Below are positions 56,668 through 64,000 of a stretch of DNA of 64,000 bases, in pieces. The notes below the pieces were generated by a model. The model saw only the letters and a list, made by a program, of their open reading frames with translations. It had not been told where the DNA came from and made no database searches. Made by a program: the position numbers and the translations under genes. Every line of letters starts with the position of its first letter. Position 1 is the stretch's first letter. Source of the stretch: Azolla caroliniana (Eukaryota > Polypodiophyta); the NCBI GenBank assembly GCA_043228905.1, contig JBHGNT010000002.1, positions 12,090,001 to 12,154,000 of the forward strand, given 5' to 3'.

Positions 56668-57420
56668 CATAGAAACTCCTTTTGAGCTTACAAACCATCT
56701 TCTCTTTGCCTTTAGCCACAAAACCTTCAGGCTACTGCATATATATGTCTTCATGTAGATTGCCATGTAAAAAGGCGGTCTTCACATCCATCTGTATAAC
56801 CTCCATATCATCCGTTGCAACTAAGCCCAAAATGATTCTTAATGTAGTCATCTTGACTACAGGCGAGAAGATCTCATCAAAATCAACTCCATATTCCTGC
56901 TTGTATCCTTTTGCAACCAATCTTGCTTTGTACTTTGGTGAGGAATCAGAAATGACCTTCATTTTATAAACCCATTTGCATGGAAGTGTTTTCTGCCCTT
57001 TAGGCAACTACACCAAATCCCAAGTGTCATTTTTCTCAAGAGATTCCATCTCTGACAACATGGCTTTATACGATTTCTTATTGTCATGTCTGTCCATTGC
57101 TTCCTTGCAGCAAGTCGGTTCGCCACAATCAGTTACCATGACATAATCAGCCACACTATTTGCATCAGGAATAAATCTATCAAGCTGTCTAGTAACTCTA
57201 GATGATCTCCTAGCTCAATGCTCATTGTTTGGTAGCTGTTGAGCCTCCAAATCATCATTTTCAACTTGTTGTCTAGGCATTTCAACCTGCAAATCAGCAT
57301 TAACAGCTTGTTGTTCTAGCCATTCCTGCACATTTGGTGGCTCATCATTATTGGCAAAGGTTGACTGATCATTTTCAACCTCATTTTCTGCATTTGCAGT
57401 TAAGTTTACTGTAGGTGTTT
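56668..57420 (-). pseudogene. Copia H RT N-terminal part and integrase-RT linker
   Basis: On the - strand the linker is rich in Asn, Asp and Glu, then LPKGQKTLPCKWVYKMKV, SPKYKARLVAKGYKQEYGVD, FSPVVKMTTLRIILGL, MDVKTAFLHGNLHEDIYMQ and PEGFVAKGKEKMVCKLKRS, ending at the T insertion. Stops at about 57008 and 56734. The left neighbour of this frame beyond gypsy I is the integrase at 62752-63522. Confidence 0.82.
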
Positions 57421-57425
57421 GCTGT

Positions 57426-57775
57426 TGTCAAGATTCGAACTCTTGACATGACCATGTTATAATATAGTATCATGGGTTACCCAATATATCTAGTACACAG
57501 TTATGTATGTAATTGGTCCTTATTGTTTTGCTAGCATCATATGCATAGTTCCTCCCTTGTAGTATTTACACTTGGCACATGCATGGATACCTACATGCTC
57601 TATTGTAGATTCACATGCGTGCAACAAGTATGCATGCCATGTGGTATAAATAGAGGAGTTCACCTTGAAGGAATTCAAGGTGAACAACACCAGTTATGGA
57701 GTCTTTCCATTAATACTACTCATCCATTTGTCTATCTTCTTTCTTGTCTCTTGAGCTTATGATCTATCTGTGACA
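57426..57775 (+). repeat. 5' LTR of gypsy I
   Basis: TGTCAAGATTCGAACTCTTG start, with an internal inverted repeat CAAGATTCGAACTCTTG, a TATA-like gtggtataaatagagg (57639) and CTTGAAGGAATTCAAGGTGA, a near-perfect palindrome. Ends TCTGTGACA. Confidence 0.92.
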
Positions 57776-57860
57776 GTTTGTTCACCTTCCCATCCTCGTA
57801 GCTCTCCCTCTCATAAGCCATAGTTATACATCTGACTCAACTAGTGAGTTAGGCCAAATA

Positions 57861-58856
57861 ATGGTAGCCTTACAACAACTCCAGCTTGAAAATGAAGCTC
57901 TTTGAAATTCTTTACAAGAACTTCAAGTCGGTGCCTCCCTATCCTCACAACCCCCGAAGCCTAGTCTCCCACAACAACCTAGCCTAGAGCCCAATCTTCT
58001 ACCAACATCTAGCCTAGCTTCGTCGCATTTTCTTGAGCCTAAGGTTAGCCTCCCAGAAAAATTTGATGGAACGAGGTCGCGTTTCCGAGGGTTCATCAAC
58101 CAAGTTCAACTTATCATTCGGCTACAACCTCAACGCTATGGAGATGGTCTTCGACAAGTCGGCCTTGTGGGCACCCTTCTCTCCAATCCGGCCCAAGCTT
58201 GGTTTGCACCATTGGTAGAAACCTCTTCACCTCTATTGGTGGACTTTCCCGCCTTCCTCGCCGAGTTAGAGGCCACATTTGGAGAGACGGACCGACAACG
58301 TACAACTCTTAACAAGATTTATGCACTTGAACAAGGTTCGCGTGCAGCTTCGGTCTATGCTTCAGAATTTCGACAACTAGCATGCGACGTCAATTGGGAT
58401 GATCAAGCTTTAGTTGATCACTTTCGGCGCGGCCTTCGAAGAAATGTCAAGAATCTTCTCTTAAACTTTCCGGAGCCCACCTCGTTATCCCAAGCGATTT
58501 CACAAGCAGTCCATTGTGACAATCGTCTATTCGAATTTCGCCAGGAAGAGCGTCGTACTTGGGTTCCACCTCATTCACTTCCACGACACGCCCCGGTCAT
58601 ACAACCTCAACCATACCCCCCACCAACTGCGTCACACTCCCCTACTTTGGCAGATGCTCCCGTCCCCATGGAAATTGATCAAGCCCGATTTCGGCCATTG
58701 ACTGATGCCGAACGACAATTTCGGCGGGCTTATGGCTTGTGCATGTATTGTGGCGCCTCCGGTCATGTCGTTCGCCATTGTCCTAGGAGTAATCGCCCAA
58801 AATTCTATCGAGCTAACGGACCCCACCATCCGGAAAACGACATCATTTGGTTGTAG
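57861..58856 (+). pseudogene. Gypsy I gag with one in-frame stop
   Basis: ATG at 57861 in a coiled-coil leader (LQQLQLENEAL), TGA at 57903-57905, then open to 58856. Motifs PEKFDGTRSRFRGFINQV, WFAPLVETSSPLL, LNKIYALEQGSRAASVYASE and LVDHFRRGLRRNVKNLLLNF. Near the end, PMEIDQARFRPLTDAERQFR leads into the knuckle CMYCGASGHVVRHC. The PMEID..R..LT..ER plus knuckle arrangement is characteristic of fungal and vertebrate-type (Tf1/sushi, Tcn1-like) chromovirus gag, unlike the common CRM, Tekay and Reina gag of flowering plants (family knowledge). Confidence 0.85.
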
Positions 58857-60214
58857 TAGGAGCCATGCAACTGGACATCTCCCCTCGCCCACATTCTCTT
58901 GGTTCCATTGCCGGACTATCAGGCAATTTCACATTCGAGGTATGGATTTCATTTAACTCTAGTTCCATTCAGTCTATTGCTTTACTTGATTCTGGGGCAT
59001 CTTCTTGCTTCATTGACATCATGTTTGCCCAAGCACATGGCGTACCTGTCGTTGGCCTCTCAAAACCCATTCCCGTTGAAGCCATCGACGGGTGCGTCCT
59101 CTCGTCAAGTGCAATTACTCAATCTACAATCCCATTAGGGCTTTGTGTGGGCTGACACCAGGAGGAGCTCGCCTTTTACCTCATCGCATCTCCTTGACAT
59201 CCGATCGTCTTAGGACTAACATGGTTGGAGGCTCACAATCCAATAGTGGATTGGTGCAACCGCTCGATCACATTTAGCAAGCCAGGATGCTCGTGCAAAA
59301 GTATGAAGGTAAATTCAGTTTCCCATCCTTCGAAGAAGGTCGATTCCGATTTGACTACCCCATCATCGGTCCAGGATGGGTTTGTTTGTGGCATCGTTTC
59401 TAACACACTCCATGTTATTCCTGACAAATACCAACACTTCTCTAACGTATTTGAAAAATGTAATGTTGATTGTTTGCCTGAACACCGGCTCTACGACTGT
59501 CCGATTGATCTTCAAGAAGGTGCGTGTCCACCCTTTGGTCCTCTATATGCGTTGTCTGCACCAGAGTTGAAGGCCCTTCGTGTGTATCTCGATGAGAACC
59601 TCGAGAAAGGATTTATTCAACCTTCTAAGTCACTAGCCGGGCCCCCCATTTTATTTGTGAAGAAGAAGGACGGCTCTCTACGCTTATGCATCGACTACCG
59701 AGGTCTCAAAAAACTCACTCTACGCAACTGCTATCTGCTACCTCTAATCCCCGAACTCCTTGATCGGCTCCGAGTTGCGCGTGTCTTCTCCAAAGCTTAT
59801 CTGCATGGAGCGTACAATCTAGTACGCATCAAGTCGGGGGATGAATGGAAAACCGCATTTCGAACACGGTATGGGCATTTCGAATACAAGGTAATGCCTT
59901 TTGGTCTTACTAACACTCCAGCAGTTTTTCAACATATGATGAACGATATATTCCGGGAATATATTGATCATTTTGTTGTCATTTACCTCGATGATATTCT
60001 CATTTTCTTGCCAAACATGGAGGAGCACACTCGCCAAGTCCGATTAGTTCTTGCCAAACTTCGCGAGCATGGCCTTTATGCCAAAGGCGAGAAATGCGAG
60101 TTCGACCGTACCTCGATCGAATTTCTGGCCTACATCATCTCGCCCACTGGCATCACCATGGATATGAAGAAGGTCTCTGTCCTTCAGGCGTGGGGCGACT
60201 CCAAGGCGACTTAA
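58857..60214 (+). pseudogene. Gypsy I protease and reverse transcriptase
   Basis: Protease: ALLDSGASSCFIDIMFAQ (58981), DSGA intact. A frameshift near 59155, then DQYQHFSNVFEKCN-like joining region, RPYDCPIDLQEG-type RT entry (LYDCPIDLQEGACPPFGPLY), FVKKKDGSLRLCIDYRGLKK, WKTAFRTRYGHFEYKVMPFG, YLDDILIFLPN (59986) carrying the YLDD active site, and GEKCEFDRTSIEFLAYIISP. Frameshift near 60210 leads to RNase H. Confidence 0.88.
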
Positions 60215-61018
60215 AGATGTGCAATCCTTCCTCGGCTTCGTGAATTTTTACCGTCGCTTCATCAAGGGGTTTTCCACCCTAGCACAACCTCTTATCGCTC
60301 TCACCCATAAAGGCACTCCATTTTTATGGACCTCGGAGGCGCAAAATGCGTTCGACTCACTCAAACACGCATTCATCACTACCCCAGTGTTGCTACATGC
60401 CGACCCCACAAAACCCTTCCAAGTCGAAACCGATGCCTCTGACTTCGCCATTGGTGCCATCTTATCCCAGGCAGACGACACCAACCTAATGCACCCAGTG
60501 GCTTACTACTCCCAGAAATTCACGGCATCCGAAAGCAATTATCCCATATACGACAAGGAGCTTACTGCTATCATTGTTGCCTTTGAAGAATGGTGACCCT
60601 ACTTGGCCGGCGCACAACATCGTGTCCAGGTAGTGACTGATCATAAAAATTTAGTTTATTTTTCCACCACTCGTACTTTGAATCGAAGGCAGGCCCGTTG
60701 GTCGACATTTCTCGCTGACTACGATTTTGAGATCGTATTTCGACCTGGTGACCAACATGGGAAGGCCGATGCCCTTTCTCGCCAAGTTAACCTTGCACTC
60801 CGCCCTAGGGATGCTACTTATGCTCAACAATCTAGACGTTTGTTGAAACCCGACCAATTTCATCTTTTTGCCACTTGTATGTTGCAGGATGATTCATTAC
60901 TCCAACAGATCACTGATGCATCCAAGACCGATGCATTCGCCAACGAGATTCGAGATAGTCTGCAAAACCCCTCCAAGGCGACCAAAAGGAAGGATCTTGA
61001 CACCTTCACCATATAAGA
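60215..61018 (+). pseudogene. Gypsy I RNase H
   Basis: FLGFVNFYRRFIKGFSTLAQ (60225), FDSLKHAFITTPVLLHADPT, FQVETDASDFAIGAILSQ (60417) with the catalytic DAS, YYSQKFTASESNYPIYDKEL. After a TGA at 60594, HRVQVVTDHKNLVYF and RQARWSTFLADYDFEIVFRP. Ends with a TAA at 61014-61016. Confidence 0.85.
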
Positions 61019-62376
61019 GGGTTTTTTGTTCCAAGATCATCTCTTATACGTCCCAGAGGGCCCATGTCACACCGAGTGTTGCGGGAATGCCACGATGACC
61101 CACTTGCAGGCCATTTCGAGGTGGCGAAAACCCTCGAGCTACTCTATCGGGGGTATTGGTGGCCACAACCATGGAAGTTTTTCAAAGAATACATAAAGAG
61201 TTGTGAGGTTTGTGCTTGCTCCAAAGCCATTCATCATCGGCCATACGGCTTACTACAGCCGCTTCCATGTCCTCGTCGTCCTTGGGCCTCTATCTCTATA
61301 GACCTGATAACTAATCTACCCTTGGTCAATAGCTATGACTCGGTGTTGGTCGTTGTCGATTGGTTTACAAAGATGGCTCATTTCACTCCATGCTCCAAAA
61401 CCATTTCCGGAGAAGGAATGGTGCATCTACTACTCAACAATGTGGTACGCTTGCATGGACTCCCCGATGATGTCATCTCTGATCGCGGACCCCAGTTTGT
61501 CTCTCACTTCTGGCAACGCCTGCTACAAACTTTAGGCATCTCTGTCAAGTTGTCATCCGCTTATCAACCCCAAACTGACGGGCAAACAGAGCGTGTCAAC
61601 CAAATCCTTGAGCAGTATCTTCGGTGCTCTGTTAGTTACCAACAAGATGATTGGGTCAACTTACTTTCGCTCGCGGAATTCGCCTACAATAATTCTCTCC
61701 ATGCATCGACTGGCGTCACTCCCTTCGTTCCCAACTATGGTTTACATCCTCGCTTCAACATTTCCCTTCCTACCACTTCCGTGAACCCTTCGGCGGATGA
61801 TCATGCTCGCATTTTGGAAGAACTACATCATGATTTATCCTTGGAGCTTAGTCTTGCTAGTGAATGATACAAGCAGCAGGCTGATTGCCATCGATCTGCC
61901 ACTCCACACTTTGTCATTGGAGACATGGTCTAGTTGTTACGTCGACACATCTCTACTACTCGTCCATGTGCGAAACTTGATTACAAGAAGTTGGGACCAT
62001 TCCGTATCATCGAGTGCATCAATTTCGTCGCCTTTCGGCTCGCCCTTCCATCCCACTTCCGGATTCATGATGTTTTTCATGTCTCCCTCCTCGAACCCCA
62101 TTATGCTTCACAACTCCCAGGACGTCAGGCCCCTCCACCACCACCTGTGCAATTGACGACAGGGGAGGAATACGAGGTCGACCAAATCCTTGACTCGCAT
62201 TGGCACCGTCGACACTTGCAATACCTTGTCCTATGGAGGGGTTACCCCATTTCTGAGGCCACGTGGGAACCATCGGAAAATTTACAAAATGCCCCAAAGG
62301 TCGTCCAAGATTTTCATCACCGATATCCCCACAAACCAGCGGCCGATTTGGGAAGGCAGCATCGGAGGGGGGATAA
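61019..62376 (+). pseudogene. Gypsy I integrase and chromodomain
   Basis: Zinc-binding end HDDPLAGHFEVAKTLELLYR with CEVCACSK. Catalytic core SIDLITNLPLVNSYDSVLVV, ISDRGPQFVSHFWQRLL and YQPQTDGQTERVNQILEQYL, giving the D,D-35-E set. Then GPFRIIECINFVAFRLALPS and FRIHDVFHVSLLEPHY. C-terminal chromodomain: YEVDQILDSHWHRRHLQYLV then LWRGYPISEATWEPSENL. Chromodomains steer integration to modified histones (family knowledge). Stops near 61865 and 61933 only. Confidence 0.9.
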
Positions 62377-62726
62377 TGTCAAGATTCGAACTCTTGACAC
62401 GACCATGTTATAATATAGTATCATGGGTTAACCAATATATCTAGTACACAGTTATGTATGTAATTGGTCCTTATTGTTTTGCTAGCATCATGTGCATAGT
62501 TGCTCCCTTGTAGTATTTACACTTGGCACATGCATGCATATCTACATGCTCTATTGTAGATTCACATGCGTGCAACAAGTATGCATGCCATGTGGTATAA
62601 ATAGAGGAGTTCACCTTGAAGGAATTCAAGGTGAACAACACCAGTTATGGAGTCTTTCCGTTAATACTACTCATCCATTTGTCTATCTTCTTTCTTGTCT
62701 CTTGAGCTTATGATCTATCTATGACA
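62377..62726 (+). repeat. 3' LTR of gypsy I
   Basis: Same as the 5' LTR except for about nine substitutions (for example gacacgacc for gacatgacc, tttccgttaat for tttccattaat). Ends TCTATGACA. Confidence 0.92.
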
Positions 62727-62751
62727 GCTGATGTACAACAAGCACATTTTT

Positions 62752-63700
62752 CTATCTAAAAGGTATTTCTTCTCGGAATACAACCCTCTGTACTTCCTCA
62801 GTCTTTTCGGGTTGTTTATGCATGCGATTTTCCCAGAATATAACATCATTGCTATGTATTATTTTTCTTTTCTCGGGATCCCACAATCTATACCCCATTT
62901 CACCCTCGTCACCATATCCTAGGAAAATACATTTGTAGGACTTTGGCTCAAGTTTGTTGCGTTCTTCTTTACGAATGTGCACAAAAGCCTCACAACCAAA
63001 CACTCTCAAGTGAGCATATGAAGGTGGCTTACCCGACCACGCTTCTTGGGGTATTCCCCCTCTCAACGACCTGTTAGGTGACCGATTAATCAAATGAACA
63101 ATTGTCATTATAGCCTCTGCCCAAAAACCATGGGGTAACACAGCATGAGACAACATAGTACGAACCTTATCTTGAATAGTCGGATTCATACGTTGTGCAA
63201 CTCCATTTTGGGGTGGATTATAAGGGGCAGTGAGTTCCCTCTTTATCCCTTTGCTATCACAAAATGCTTGAAAAGCCTTGGACACATATTCCCCACCATT
63301 GTCAAAGCGAAGACACTTAAGTGTCTTATCAATTTGATTCTCAACTAATGCCAAAAATGTTTGAAACTTGTCAGGCACTTCATCCTTGCTACGAATAGGA
63401 TAAACCCATACCTTCCGTGTAGCATCATCGACAAAAGTGACTAAGTATTTCTTTCCCCCTAATGATAGCCCTGGCATCTGACATACATCTAAATGTACTA
63501 ACTCAAGCGGGGACGACTTCAACGAAAGAGACTTTTTACGAGATGTTTGTACATGTTTACCATAAATGCACTAATCACAATGTTCAAAATCAGCATAACG
63601 AAGACATGGCAAGTAACCCAAATGAGACAATACTTTCATACCAGTTTCACTCATGTGTCCCAACCAGCCATGCCACAAAGAAACACTAGGCTACTCGGTT
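62752..63700 (-). pseudogene. Copia H integrase
   Basis: From the right: preintegrase LWHGWLGHMSETGMKVLSHL (about 63690), then a 257-codon frame from 63522: PLELVHLDVCQMPGLSLGGK, FVDDATRKVWVYPI, LRFDNGGEYVSKAFQAFCDS, PPQNGVAQRMNPTIQD, FWAEAIMTIVHLINRSPN and LGYGDEGEMGYRLWDPEK. Catalytic Asp and Glu positions (HLDVC, RFDNG, QNGVAQR) are seen. A stop near 63572 interrupts the preintegrase region. Confidence 0.85.
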
Positions 63701-64000
63701 ATGGCAACTTTCTGGCAGTCCTGAAAGTATCCCAACTTTCTTGCAAGGTGCAAAGTAAAAACGTGGCCTTAAACTCATCATCAATGATGAATTTCAAGGC
63801 AATCAGCTGGCTGAAAATGGAATTGAACTCACTTAGGTGAGTTGACATGGGTGTGCCCTCTATCATGTGCAAATCTAAAAGTTTTTTAAGCCAATAAACT
63901 TTGCTAATTGCCGTCTTTTGGGCACACAGTTCCTCTAGTCTAGTCCATATAGAATAGGCACAGTCCAAACCTTCAATATTAAACAGCAAGGCATCAGAAA
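63701..64000 (-). pseudogene. Copia H gag fragment, joined abruptly to the preintegrase region
   Basis: Gag motifs WTRLEELCAQKTAISKVYWL, MSTHLSEFNSIFSQLIALKF and FLLCTLQESWDTFRTA. The frame then passes to SVSLWHGWLGHM-type sequence within about 30 bp, so the zinc knuckle and protease are deleted. The element continues beyond the right edge. Confidence 0.8.

Larger units (their letters stand above)
57426..62726 (+). mobile_element. Ty3/gypsy chromodomain element I (chromovirus)
   Basis: Two 350-bp LTRs (57426-57775 and 62377-62726) differing at about nine positions. Flanks GCTGT (57421-57425) and GCTGA (62727-62731) are a 5-bp duplication with one mismatch. The purine-rich cggaggggggataa precedes the 3' LTR. 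The interior encodes gag, protease, RT, RNase H, integrase and a C-terminal chromodomain. It is inserted in copia H in the opposite orientation. Confidence 0.92.
46436..64000 (-). mobile_element. Ty1/copia element H, split by transposon T and gypsy I; 5' end outside window
   Basis: 3' LTR (46436-46670), polypurine tract (acctcccacc, 46671), RNase H and RT (46843-47853), then T. More RT and linker (56668-57425), then I. Integrase and gag (62732-64000) run to the window edge. Removing T and one target copy rejoins the RT motif as SFYG then LKQAPSEW. The gag-to-preintegrase part is shortened near 63700. Confidence 0.85.

Overview
This is a land-plant nuclear window. The 15 visible exons of a plant-type ANP/NPK1-like MAPKKK, separated by short GT-AG introns, and a dense nest of plant-type Ty1/copia elements primed by initiator-Met tRNA (TGGTATCAGAGC or TGGTATCAAAGC) support this. 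The exact lineage cannot be read from the sequence. No bacterial-style genes, tRNA or rRNA genes were found.

Layout. 1-5.5 kb: 3' two-thirds of the MAPKKK gene (+ strand, 5' end outside the window). 5.5-7.6 kb: apparently unique intergenic DNA. 7.6-20.6 kb: three-level nest of copia elements (A contains B, B contains C), with a 535-bp hAT-like MITE in the gag of A. 20.6-23.3 kb: Ty3/gypsy pol remnant followed by an unrecognised acidic, internally repeated reading frame. 23.3-26.2 kb: copia fragment and a probable solo LTR. 26.2-31.3 kb: copia D (- strand), nearly intact, with matching LTRs, a perfect TSD and one in-frame stop. 31.3-34.3 kb: unassigned DNA, a solo LTR of the C family and a gypsy gag remnant. 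34.4-38.3 kb: copia E (- strand, rearranged), abutting the LTR of copia F. 38.3-46.4 kb: copia F (+), split by a 3.3-kb non-autonomous LTR element G whose only long reading frame is a coiled coil. 46.4-64 kb: copia H (- strand, runs off the right edge), split by a DNA transposon T (47.9-56.7 kb) and by a chromodomain gypsy element I (57.4-62.7 kb).

The centre of interest is element T: 8.8 kb, with 33-bp terminal inverted repeats and an imperfect 8-bp target duplication. Collapsing that duplication restores the copia H reverse-transcriptase frame. T carries two divergent genes. The + strand gene encodes a protein of the type now called DUF7869, with RNase-H-fold-like acidic motifs, and is the likely transposase. 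The - strand gene, spliced from six exons, encodes a ParB-like domain fused to a beta-class (permuted) N4/N6-type DNA methyltransferase: motif IV first, then a QKP box, then the SAM-binding motif I. Intron 1 of the methyltransferase gene holds six exact 51-bp tandem repeats, each with a 23-bp palindrome on a single central base. Both genes carry a few disabling changes, including a stop codon at the tyrosine of methyltransferase motif IV, so this copy is dead but readable. I infer a transposon that once modified, and perhaps recognised, its own DNA.
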